From: Bacillota bacterium
GTDB lineage: Bacteria; Bacillota; Clostridia; DSM-8532
Reading direction: 5' to 3'
Assembly (NCBI GenBank): GCA_023443745.1
Contig: JAEZTB010000058.1
Span: 186,001-250,000, forward strand
DNA length: 64,000 nt
The notes under the pieces are model-generated. The model made no database searches and was not told the DNA's origin. It was given only the letters and a program-made list of their open reading frames with translations. Of this stretch, positions 35,181-43,155 are shown one piece after another (the stretch's first letter is position 1; every line of letters starts with the position of its first letter). A program made the translations under genes and the position numbers.

Positions 35181-36500
35181 CTATTTGTTTTTCCTGACAA
35201 CCTCAGCCAGCACCTCTTCAGGTGTCGCCTGACCGTCTGAAATTGGACCAATCATGGATACGAAATATGTCCACGCTTCCTTGCTCAGTCTGGAATCGAT
35301 GGGCATGATGACTCTTTTGGCTTTTTTGGCTTGGCCATCCATCTCAAGGCCTGATTTCATAACTTCGGTAAGGCTATCAGGTCTGCGAACATCAGCAGCA
35401 GGAGTACTGCCGGTCTTAGCGTATGCAGAGATGGCTTCCTTGGAGGTCATGTACATAACAAACTTTGCGGCGGCATCCCGCTTATCTGGATCGTTCCATG
35501 CATTGGTCGAAATATAGAAACCGGAAGAGAAACCGCCGATGATATCGTTAGGCTCCTTCTTGCCGTTAGGGGTAGCGGGCATGGGAAGAACCACTGTGGT
35601 TGCAGGACTTTTGATACCCCCGATGTTCCATGAACCGTCAATGGTCATGGCTGCCTGCTTGTTATAGAAAAGATTGGAGATGATATCATTCTTGGTGGCA
35701 TTCACATCAACAGGGAAAGCACCCATGTCTTTCAAGGTTTTTAAATAACCCAGCGCCCTTGCCCAGCTCTCAGGATATGTGTCCTTGGGATTGATAGAGT
35801 GGTCGGCAATGCCGCCCTCTGCAAGTATGAGGTGCTCTATCCAATAATGCGGAACATCGGAGAAGCTGACGGCAATAGGAACAATACCCACTTCCTTAAA
35901 CCTCATTATGGCTGCCTCAAACTTTACCCAATCAGTGGGAAGCTCGAGGTTATACTTGTCAAAAAGATCTTTGTTGCAAAAGAGACCTTCATAGAAGCCT
36001 CTAACCGGCACAGCATAATGATTTCCGTCATATTCTCTCATAAAGCCCATGGCATCGTCGGAAATATCTTTTATGTAGTCAGGATAAGAGCTCTTGATTT
36101 CCTCAATGGAAACAACTTTTTTGTTTTCGATGAGCTGCTTGGCATCAGGTCCGGTGAAGTACAGAGCAACATCCGGATCATTTCCGCATGAAAAATCGGT
36201 AGCGACGAGAGCCTTCCAGGTCTCATCAGCTGTAGCTGACTCATCAAATATGGTAACACCTGGATTGGCACTCATGAAATCCTTTATGAAACGTTGGTAC
36301 TCGGAACCTGTGGGATCAGTGCCGCCAAACATACCTACAGTACGAAGCTCAACAGGCTTTTGTTCCATGTTTGCTTCTGTTCCGGAAGGTTCTAGGGATG
36401 AGGACGGAGTTGAAAAACCTCCCGTTGGCCCCGTATTGCAGGCAGCCAAAAGGGTAATTGTCATGGTAAACAGCAACAGGCAGGCAAGCAGTTTTTTCAT
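35181..36500 (-). CDS. Extracellular solute-binding lipoprotein, family 1 (sensor-linked)
   Basis: A 439-residue family 1 binding lipoprotein. The signal ends with lipobox LLAAC near residue 20 and a Ser/Pro-rich linker follows. Mature-part motifs are FIKDFMSANPGVTIFDESA, GNDPDVALYFTGPDAKQLIE and AAMTIDGSWNIGG. It lies between a YesM-type kinase gene and a YesN-type regulator gene with no permease or ATPase nearby. It may therefore be a sensor component, or a receptor for a transporter encoded elsewhere. 118 bp separate it from the kinase, with room for an internal promoter. Confidence 0.92.
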   Translation of the reverse strand: MKKLLACLLLFTMTITLLAACNTGPTGGFSTPSSSLEPSGTEANMEQKPVELRTVGMFGGTDPTGSEYQRFIKDFMSANPGVTIFDESATADETWKALVATDFSCGNDPDVALYFTGPDAKQLIENKKVVSIEEIKSSYPDYIKDISDDAMGFMREYDGNHYAVPVRGFYEGLFCNKDLFDKYNLELPTDWVKFEAAIMRFKEVGIVPIAVSFSDVPHYWIEHLILAEGGIADHSINPKDTYPESWARALGYLKTLKDMGAFPVDVNATKNDIISNLFYNKQAAMTIDGSWNIGGIKSPATTVVLPMPATPNGKKEPNDIIGGFSSGFYISTNAWNDPDKRDAAAKFVMYMTSKEAISAYAKTGSTPAADVRRPDSLTEVMKSGLEMDGQAKKAKRVIMPIDSRLSKEAWTYFVSMIGPISDGQATPEEVLAEVVRKNK

Positions 36501-36618
36501 GGCGCAACTCCTCTTTTCAGTTTTATCATACTTCGGTCAGGCCTAATCAAAAATATGTGTACCTTGTTAGATTTTGCACTAAATTGCTGACTCGAGGCGG
36601 AGGACATTTAGATTCTCG

Positions 36619-38376
36619 TTATAGGATGTACGGAATGGTGATGATCGCTGTCGTTCCTCTCTCTCTGCCCTTTTTCAGGTGTAAGCCGTATTCCTTCCCG
36701 TAGATGATCTGAATACGCTCATGGACATTTTTTACACCTATGCCGGTTGAGCTTCCAATCTTGCTGGGCTGGCCAATAAACAGCTTGTTGAATTCTTCAA
36801 GATCCTCATCCGAAATGCCTGCTCCATTATCCTCCACAGTGATGACCAACCGTTTCTCAATGAGCTTGACAGACAGCACAACACGCCCTCCGCCCAGGGG
36901 CTCCACTCCATGAATCATGGCGTTTTCAAGAAGAGGTTGGATCAGAAGCTTGGGAATGGTTCCCTCAAGCAGGTTCTCGTCAATTTCTTTAACATATTCC
37001 AGCCTTTTGCCAAGGCGCTTATCCATAATTAGCATATAGGATTCTACCAGCTTTATCTCATCCTTGAGCCTGCAGATACTTTGGCCACCTCTATTCATTC
37101 CTGCATCCAACAGTCTCCCCAGAGCTTCAATGATTTCAGACAGCTCGGTATTGCCGCCGATCCTTGCCTTCCAGTTCATGATTTCAAGGGTGTTATAGAG
37201 GAAATGCGGGTTGATACGGGCCTGGAGGGCCGCGAGCTGTGCTTCCTTCCTGGCCAGTTCCTCCCTGTAAACAACATCAAAAAGATATTTGATTTCATTG
37301 GACATGTTATTGAAGGAGTCAAAGATAAACTTAAACTCGTCATTCTTTATTCTTTGGGACTGAACACCCAGGTTTCCTTTTTCCAAAAGCTGCATGAGCC
37401 CTACCAGCTCACCGATGGGAGACCAGATGGCTTTGGAAAGCGGAAGGGCTACAAGGAGCATGGCAATAGTAACCAGCAGAGTGAGCGCGACCAAAAGCCT
37501 GACTGCATTATAGTAGCGGTCCATGACAAGGTTTGTGGGCATGATGACGCCATACCGTAGCATGACATCATCCAGTGTAAAGCTACTGCTGATGACTTCA
37601 TAGTGTTTGAAATTAAAAAGACTGTCATCGTCGGGAGAGAGTCCCAGACGAATTTGCTCCATTATGTCGCTTCGGCTTTCCTGAGGAATTTGCCCCTGCT
37701 CAAAAATACTGCGGTCATCATAGGTAAGAACCATACCCGAGCTGTTCTTGAAGTCATCCTTAAAGTAAGCCAGCATATATTCTCTGTCAATCTTTATAAT
37801 AATGAGTCCATATTGCTTAAAGGTGAACCGGTCAAACATCTTTCTGATGATGTAGAATTCACCGTCATCCGATATGTAATAGCCGAATTGCTTCTCCATC
37901 ATTTCAGCCTTCTCCACTATAATAGGATGAACGGTATTCATATACTTGTTGTAGGAACTATCGGGCTGCACCATGTAATTAACTTGGCTCTTATCAGTGA
38001 AGAAAAAATAAACCGCTTTAATTTCCTGCTTGGAATAGAACTTGGAATAGAGGTAATTGGTCACATCCTTGTAAACCCCATCTTCGCTTGCCTCACCGTT
38101 TTTCCTCCTTACATAGATTTCATTGAGAATTCCATCATAAGGAATCATCATGGCAAAGCGCTTGGTTTGCTCAAATCGTTCCAAAGTGAGGTCGTTCAGG
38201 CGTTCAATACGTTGGTCCAGAGAATTGATAATTTCACTCCTGATGTCCTTGGCATATTTAAAATAACCGAAAAAAGAAACAATAATGACCGGATACAAAA
38301 CAAAAACGATAAGGAGAATGGTGAGCTTTTGGCGAATAGTAACATTGCTGACGAAATTTTTTATCTTTCGGATCAT
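36619..38376 (-). CDS. Sensor histidine kinase, YesM type
   Basis: A 585-residue membrane kinase. A first helix near residues 17-40 is followed by an extracytoplasmic region of about 250 residues. A second helix near 295-315 leads to a HAMP domain (IWSPIGELVGLMQLLEKGNL), then the His_kinase domain with His in LQARINPHFLYNTLEIM and an ATP site with VEDNGAGIS and GIGVKNVHERI. Start chosen at ATG 38376, five bases after GGGGG; the frame begins 4 codons earlier with TTG. First gene of the kinase - binding protein - regulator set; divergent from the second ferritin-like gene. Confidence 0.92.
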   Translation of the reverse strand: MIRKIKNFVSNVTIRQKLTILLIVFVLYPVIIVSFFGYFKYAKDIRSEIINSLDQRIERLNDLTLERFEQTKRFAMMIPYDGILNEIYVRRKNGEASEDGVYKDVTNYLYSKFYSKQEIKAVYFFFTDKSQVNYMVQPDSSYNKYMNTVHPIIVEKAEMMEKQFGYYISDDGEFYIIRKMFDRFTFKQYGLIIIKIDREYMLAYFKDDFKNSSGMVLTYDDRSIFEQGQIPQESRSDIMEQIRLGLSPDDDSLFNFKHYEVISSSFTLDDVMLRYGVIMPTNLVMDRYYNAVRLLVALTLLVTIAMLLVALPLSKAIWSPIGELVGLMQLLEKGNLGVQSQRIKNDEFKFIFDSFNNMSNEIKYLFDVVYREELARKEAQLAALQARINPHFLYNTLEIMNWKARIGGNTELSEIIEALGRLLDAGMNRGGQSICRLKDEIKLVESYMLIMDKRLGKRLEYVKEIDENLLEGTIPKLLIQPLLENAMIHGVEPLGGGRVVLSVKLIEKRLVITVEDNGAGISDEDLEEFNKLFIGQPSKIGSSTGIGVKNVHERIQIIYGKEYGLHLKKGRERGTTAIITIPYIL

Positions 38377-38532
38377 AGCTACCCCCAAGTTTAAAGCACC
38401 GTTTTTCCTGTTTTAACGTATTATCCTCAGTATAGCATATCGGAATAACTTTGTTGAAAAAACAAATAATAACAACGTTAATGTCCAAGCCAATATATTG
38501 AAAAAGAACGGCTTTATAAGGAGGATTTTACA

Positions 38533-38976
38533 ATGGATGTGAAAACAGTAGATACCTTAAATGATTTGCTTAAGGGAGAGGAAATGGCCATTACTTCCTA
38601 TTCCAGATTCGTTCATGAAGCCAGCGACGAAGATCTGAAAAAAGAGTTTAAGGAAATACAAAAGGATCACAATAAGCACTCCCAGCTATTATCCGAGAGA
38701 ATTATTGATCTAGGTGGAACCCCAAAGTACGGCACAGGTATGGCCGGCGTCATGGCCGATGTTAAACATGCTTTTGAAACCATGGATCAGCGAACCAACC
38801 ATGATATTCTTAAGGAAGCCTGGCATGGTGAAGACCAGGGCGTCGCAATGGCAGAGAAGGTAGCTGACGACAAGCTGGATGAAAAGAGCGCCCGCCTGGT
38901 TCAGGACATTATGCAGGTGGACCACGACCACATTAAATCACTGGAAAAGCTGCTGGATAAACACAGAGTGCAGTAA
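38533..38976 (+). CDS. Ferritin-like four-helix protein (DUF2383-type), paralogue 2
   Basis: A 147-residue helical protein, paralogous to 33948-34391 in length and in the shared pattern (SYSRFVHEASDEDLKKEFKE, SERIIDLGGTPKYGTGMAGV against SDRVIELGDEPKFRTGFTGV). Candidate metal ligands are in GEEMAITSY, DHNKHSQLL, GEDQGVAMAEK and VDHDHIKSLE; this copy is richer in His. AAGGAGG precedes ATG. It ends in a strong terminator shared with the convergent gene. The two copies bracket the sensor set at 34406-38376. Function unknown; a DNA-protecting or iron-handling role is only a possibility. Confidence 0.75.
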   Translation: MDVKTVDTLNDLLKGEEMAITSYSRFVHEASDEDLKKEFKEIQKDHNKHSQLLSERIIDLGGTPKYGTGMAGVMADVKHAFETMDQRTNHDILKEAWHGEDQGVAMAEKVADDKLDEKSARLVQDIMQVDHDHIKSLEKLLDKHRVQ

Positions 38977-38998
38977 GGGACTTACAGCTGTAAGTCCC
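38977..38998. terminator. Bidirectional terminator overlapping the 3' end of the convergent gene
   Basis: A 22-bp perfect palindrome (arms GGGACTTACAG and CTGTAAGTCCC) directly after the plus-strand stop at 38976. On the plus strand it is followed by CCTTCTTT. On the minus strand its first half encodes the last codons and stop of the DUF2087/GIY-YIG gene. Confidence 0.7.
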
Positions 38999-40106
38999 CT
39001 TCTTTGTGGTAGCCTTTATCCCCAAAAGGTTGAAGCTTTTTAAGCCATTTTTCTTCGAGCTTTTTTAGTGCATCTTTCTTATCAAAAATACCCTTCTCCT
39101 CTTCATCCAGTGTCTCCAGTATTTCAAATACGAAAGCTTCCTGGCCGAAATCATTCCACTCCTTTTGGAGCATGGTACAACGATAAGAGCCCATTTCCAG
39201 TTCAAAGCGCCTTCCATTCATGGTTTTAAAATCGGGAGTAGACAGGATCAATATCTTGCCATTTCGGATATTTCTGATCTGATAAACACCGCCCTCTTTT
39301 TTCATTTCTTTATATTGTTGGATTAATTCTTTCTTACGGTTCATATCCTCTTCTTCCTCTCTGTCTTTGAGCCAGTACTGACTACAGTCTTTCTTTCTTT
39401 GCATAAAGCCATACTCAATCAGGTAACGGCGCAGCGTTGCATAATCCTCATAAGCATTTAGAAGTACTCCATTGACTTCTTTTTCCGTATATACCCTATC
39501 CTTTGAAAAACGCTTAGCTAGTTGCTTTAAAACCACTAGCTTATACTTTTCCTTGATCTGAAAGGTTTTCAGTGGCCCTTCCGGTCCAAAAGGAAAGAAC
39601 TTTTGTATAATATCTTCTTCCTCTTGAAGTACCTTATTCTCAGATGTACCACTTACCGAATCCGATTGATCCGAACCATTGGCTTTCTTGTCCCTGCTTT
39701 TTAAAATGTCCATCAGTATCAGAAAAACCTTAGCCTGACGTTCTCTTTCCTTTAGCAGAAATCGGTGATTCCTGATGGTGGAGCTACTTCCAATATTCAT
39801 CTCCTTCTGAACCTCCAGGTCATTTTTCCCTTCATAAAAAAGCTCCAATAACCTTTTCTGATGGTCCGAAAGACCTGTATAGCGTTTATCCATACCGATT
39901 AAGGATTCAAAAACCGATCCATGCTTAATCTCAATATGGTTTTTCATCTGCTTATGGGCATCATAAAAATTGTCATCCTGCTGATAAATAACACCTTTTT
40001 CGGTTTTCTTCCCACAGAATAGACACTCATAATGATCATCTTCCTCTTTATATCCCTTTTTCAAATCATCAAGCGAGGCCGATAGCAATTGATCCATCCT
40101 ACTCAT
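38982..40106 (-). CDS. Zinc finger - HTH - DUF2087 - GIY-YIG-like fusion protein
   Basis: A 374-residue protein with several recognisable parts. Residues about 25-65 hold a zinc-finger-like CLFCG...H...H arrangement ending in HIEIKHGS. Residues about 75-125 form a LuxR-like helix-turn-helix (LSDHQKRLLELFYEGKNDLE, GSSSTIRNHRF). Residues about 185-250 match DUF2087 (YEDYATLRRYLIEYGFMQR). The last 110 resemble a GIY-YIG domain: GVYQIRNIRNGK, then LILST where YIG is expected, and conserved EEKWLKKLQP near the end. The lost YIG suggests altered or absent nuclease activity. Start uncertain: ATG 40106 chosen, the frame reaches 40169. Probably a DNA-binding regulator; a palindrome overlaps its promoter. 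Confidence 0.72.
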   Translation of the reverse strand: MSRMDQLLSASLDDLKKGYKEEDDHYECLFCGKKTEKGVIYQQDDNFYDAHKQMKNHIEIKHGSVFESLIGMDKRYTGLSDHQKRLLELFYEGKNDLEVQKEMNIGSSSTIRNHRFLLKERERQAKVFLILMDILKSRDKKANGSDQSDSVSGTSENKVLQEEEDIIQKFFPFGPEGPLKTFQIKEKYKLVVLKQLAKRFSKDRVYTEKEVNGVLLNAYEDYATLRRYLIEYGFMQRKKDCSQYWLKDREEEEDMNRKKELIQQYKEMKKEGGVYQIRNIRNGKILILSTPDFKTMNGRRFELEMGSYRCTMLQKEWNDFGQEAFVFEILETLDEEEKGIFDKKDALKKLEEKWLKKLQPFGDKGYHKEGDLQL

Positions 40107-40166
40107 TTTTATAAACACCCCTTGGTATTGTTTATGCATTTCCAAACATAATAACATTATGTCTAA

Positions 40167-40205
40167 CAATATACCAAGTATATTGCTTCATTGTCAATTT
40201 GTCAA
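40167..40205 (-). promoter_or_regulatory. Promoter and 19-bp palindrome before the DUF2087/GIY-YIG gene
   Basis: Minus strand consensus -35 TTGACA (40200-40205), 17 bp spacer, -10 TATACT (40177-40182). A perfect inverted repeat, CAATATAC and GTATATTG around CAA, spans 40167-40185 and covers the -10 and start region. Such a site next to an HTH gene suggests autoregulation. Confidence 0.7.
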
Positions 40206-40213
40206 CGCATCCC

Positions 40214-40241
40214 TTTACTTTTACTGCCGGAGGAGTATAAT
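40214..40241 (+). promoter_or_regulatory. Promoter of the metG T-box transcript
   Basis: -35 TTTACT (40214-40219), 16 bp spacer, consensus -10 TATAAT (40236-40241). It diverges from the promoter at 40177-40205. Confidence 0.6.
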
Positions 40242-40247
40242 AGTTTC

Positions 40248-40531
40248 TAATAAAAGCTTTGAAGGGAAGAGTAAGCTTCATTGGAGGCCCCAAAGAGAAC
40301 CCGGCTGGTGAGAAAGGGTGGGCAAAGATAGGCTGAACATGGTCCCGGAGCTGTGAGGGCAAACAAACTGATGTAAGCTTTCAACGGGTGCACCCGTTAA
40401 CGTGCCAGGGTATAAGCATAAACGCCGTACCCGAAGAGGATCCTGCCGCAAGGCCGGGTTAAATAGGGGTGGTACCACGAAGCATAGGCTCTCGTCCCCA
40501 AGTCGGAAGACTTGGAGGTGAGGGCTTTTTT
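40248..40531 (+). promoter_or_regulatory. T-box leader of metG, Met specifier
   Basis: A tRNA-sensing attenuator. The T-box core GGGGTGGTACCACG is at 40466-40479. A terminator hairpin follows (40488-40525, inner stem CCAAGTC/GACTTGG, then six Ts). Stem I contains an AGTA-type element near 40270, and the specifier context GAACATGG gives ATG at 40339-40341, matching methionine. Uncharged tRNA-Met should stabilise the antiterminator and raise metG expression. Confidence 0.92.
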
Positions 40532-40588
40532 GTGATCCTTATAACGCATTGACTATCCCAAATTTAACCTGAAAGAGAGGATGATTCT

Positions 40589-42232
40589 ATGAATTTTTTA
40601 ATCGGGGGTGCCTGGCCCTATGCCAACGGCTCCCTTCACATCGGACATTTGTCGGCTCTCCTGGGCGGTGATATTCTAGCACGCTACTACCGTCTTAAAG
40701 GCGAAAAAGTTCTCTATGTATCCGGCAGTGACTGCCATGGTACACCCATAACTCTGCGGGCCCGAAAAGAGGGCGTTGAACCTGCATGTATTTCAAAACG
40801 CTATCACGAGGAATTTTCAAATTGCTTTAAAAGACTTGGCTTTTCCTATGATCATTATGGACATACTGATTCGGAGGACCATAAAGCCTTTGTCAAGGAA
40901 TTCTTTAAGGATCTATATGAGAAAGGGAAGCTATATGAGACTCAAACGCAACAAGCCTACTGTCCCCGGTGCAGTCAATTTCTCCCCGATCGCTTTGTAA
41001 CAGGTATCTGTCCCCATTGCAGCAAAACGGCAAAAGGTGATCAGTGTGACCATTGTGGCTGCCTGCTGGATCCTGCACAGCTTCATGAAAGAAAGTGCGG
41101 CATCTGTGGCCAAGAGCCTCAATTCAGGCAGACATCCCATCTCTTTATACCCCTATCCCAATATGAAGAAGGGATCAGGCAATGGGTATCCCAGGCTGAA
41201 GGTTGGCGTGCCAACGCCATTGGTATGACCTTAAGGTATCTAAATGAAGGTCTTAAGGACAGAGTCGTAACCCGTGATATAGACTGGGGAATTGAGGTAC
41301 CCGTTAAAGGCTATGAGAGCAAGAAGATTTACGTCTGGGTAGAGGCGGTTTTAGGCTATCTTTCCGCTTCAAAAAAGGCTGTGTCGGATCAGAGCCTTGA
41401 CTTTGATGACTTCTGGGGCAAAGAAAGCAATTCGCGTCATTACTATATCCACGGAAAAGACAATATTCCCTTTCACTCCGTCATTCTGCCTGCTCTCTTA
41501 ATGGCTAAAGGCGGGCTGAAGCTTCCTGACACCATTGTCTCCAGTGAATACGAAACCCTGGAAGGAAGGAAAATATCCACCAGTGGAAATTGGGCGGTTT
41601 GGATGCCCTACCTTCTGGATCGTTATGACCCTGATTCCATACGTTTCTTCTTCATTGCAAACGGTCCGGAAAAAAAGGACTCCGATTTTTCTTGGAGCGA
41701 GTTCATACAATGCCATAACACTGAATTGGTCAACCAATTCGGAAATCTGGTCAATCGTACCCTGGTTTTTATCAAGAAGTATTTTGACCTTAAGGTTCCC
41801 CAAGGAAAGCCGGCACCTGAGATCGAAAGCCTTGTTGAAGATACCTATAGAATGAGCGGGAAGGCAATAGAAGCGGGTTCCTTCAGGGAGGCGCTGGAAG
41901 CAGTATGTAATCTTATTCGGTTTGCCAATCGCTACTTTGATGAGCAGAAACCATGGGTTGCTATAACAGATAACCCTGAACAATGCTCTCAGACCCTTTT
42001 TAACCTGATTCAAATCATTGCCAATCTCTCGGTTCTATTTGAGCCGTTTATTCCTTTTGCCGCACAAAAGCTGAGAGAGATTCTAAGGCTTTCAGATGAT
42101 TTGAGCTCAGGTGCGGGTTGGAGGCCGTTTTATATTGCATCGGAGAATTCACTTTCAGAGCCTTTTCTCCTCTTTAACAGGCTCGATAAAAAGCTCGCTG
42201 ATGAAGAAAGAGAAAAGCTTCTCCATATGTAA
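40589..42232 (+). CDS. metG: Methionyl-tRNA synthetase, double-zinc KISTS type
   Basis: Charges tRNA-Met. The 547-residue class I synthetase opens with GGAWPYANGSLHIGHLSALL (HIGH motif). It has four CxxC knuckles in the connective region (CPRC, CPHC, CDHC, CGIC; residues about 127-175), a pattern of double-zinc enzymes, and EGRKISTSGNWAVW in place of KMSKS. The C-terminal EMAP-like tRNA-binding domain of many bacterial enzymes is absent. This resembles the archaeal-like MetRS2 group rather than the usual clostridial MetRS1, as far as can be judged by eye. Expression is governed by the Met T-box. It ends 10 bp from the convergent membrane gene. Confidence 0.93.
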   Translation: MNFLIGGAWPYANGSLHIGHLSALLGGDILARYYRLKGEKVLYVSGSDCHGTPITLRARKEGVEPACISKRYHEEFSNCFKRLGFSYDHYGHTDSEDHKAFVKEFFKDLYEKGKLYETQTQQAYCPRCSQFLPDRFVTGICPHCSKTAKGDQCDHCGCLLDPAQLHERKCGICGQEPQFRQTSHLFIPLSQYEEGIRQWVSQAEGWRANAIGMTLRYLNEGLKDRVVTRDIDWGIEVPVKGYESKKIYVWVEAVLGYLSASKKAVSDQSLDFDDFWGKESNSRHYYIHGKDNIPFHSVILPALLMAKGGLKLPDTIVSSEYETLEGRKISTSGNWAVWMPYLLDRYDPDSIRFFFIANGPEKKDSDFSWSEFIQCHNTELVNQFGNLVNRTLVFIKKYFDLKVPQGKPAPEIESLVEDTYRMSGKAIEAGSFREALEAVCNLIRFANRYFDEQKPWVAITDNPEQCSQTLFNLIQIIANLSVLFEPFIPFAAQKLREILRLSDDLSSGAGWRPFYIASENSLSEPFLLFNRLDKKLADEEREKLLHM

Positions 42233-42242
42233 GTTTCGCAGG

Positions 42243-43118
42243 TCATATATGAAATTTTTTAGCAAGATAGGCCTTCAGATCGGCGTTACCGTCCACGATG
42301 ACAAGAAAGATCGCTGTTGGGATCAACACAGACGACGGTACGGGGGACCAGGTAAGATTAAAAAGGTGACTTAAAAAAAGATTGACCACCGCATCGGTTC
42401 CTATAAAAAAAATCGCTACTGCAAACAGGAATACACCTGCTGCCAGGAGCGGTTTTTTTCTTACGATCTTTGCAAGGAAAAAGCCCAATAAACTTATTAA
42501 TGCCAACATAGCCATGATAGGAAATCCCAGAGGGATAAACCAGTCTATGCTGCCGGTTACCTTGTCCATGGCAAGCAGGAAGCAGCAAATTCCCAGAAAC
42601 CATGATCCTATAACGGGAAGCGGGGTATTCCAAATCAATAGTGAAGCTATAAAAAACCAGACCAAGAGCAACGACAGTGCCGGATATTGGGCCCATTCAA
42701 GGGAAGGCCCTGAAAAAAGATCCATTGAGATGAGAAAAAATACGATGGCAAAGATATCGACGGTAATAACCTGAAGCAGCGTGTGGCCTTTAAGTTTAGC
42801 CGGGTAGGCAATTAAAATCCAAAGTAAAGCCAATGAGGTCATCGGATAGAAGGACCAAGTAACCGTGTGGCTGTTGGTGAAATCAATGAAGAAAGTGACA
42901 AGGATAGCCACAATTAGAAGAAAGGTCATGAAGAACATAAAGCCGCGGCTTGGTACGAGATTCAGGGTCGGACGCATGCGTCTCGGCATATGGTCCGGAA
43001 AAGCTATGATATCTTTACCAGAGTCTTTATCACTCGGCAGAATGACCTCAGTCTGACACAGAGGACATGCTTTGTACTCTTTTTGAAGTTCCACACCGCA
43101 TCGTACACAATATGGCAT
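42243..43118 (-). CDS. Zinc-ribbon membrane protein (DUF6320-like)
   Basis: A 291-residue protein beginning with a zinc ribbon (CVRCGVEL and CPLCQTE, residues 4-24). After a charged linker there are about eight membrane helices, some with Trp/Tyr-rich segments (TVTWSFYPMTSLALLWILI). It resembles DUF6320-type proteins that occur beside alcohol acetyltransferase-like genes, and the gene 37 bp upstream here is of that type. The two are probably one operon and one functional unit at the membrane. No reaction can be assigned. Confidence 0.68.
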   Translation of the reverse strand: MPYCVRCGVELQKEYKACPLCQTEVILPSDKDSGKDIIAFPDHMPRRMRPTLNLVPSRGFMFFMTFLLIVAILVTFFIDFTNSHTVTWSFYPMTSLALLWILIAYPAKLKGHTLLQVITVDIFAIVFFLISMDLFSGPSLEWAQYPALSLLLVWFFIASLLIWNTPLPVIGSWFLGICCFLLAMDKVTGSIDWFIPLGFPIMAMLALISLLGFFLAKIVRKKPLLAAGVFLFAVAIFFIGTDAVVNLFLSHLFNLTWSPVPSSVLIPTAIFLVIVDGNADLKAYLAKKFHI

Positions 43119-43155
43119 TTAATCCCCTTCTTCCTATATGATGCTTACATGAGCA

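Noticed and set aside
37603..38394. 263-codon open frame on the plus strand
   Set aside because: Antisense to the YesM-type kinase gene, no start signals.
40278..40478. 66-codon open frame on the minus strand
   Set aside because: Lies in the Met T-box leader, whose RNA elements explain the sequence.
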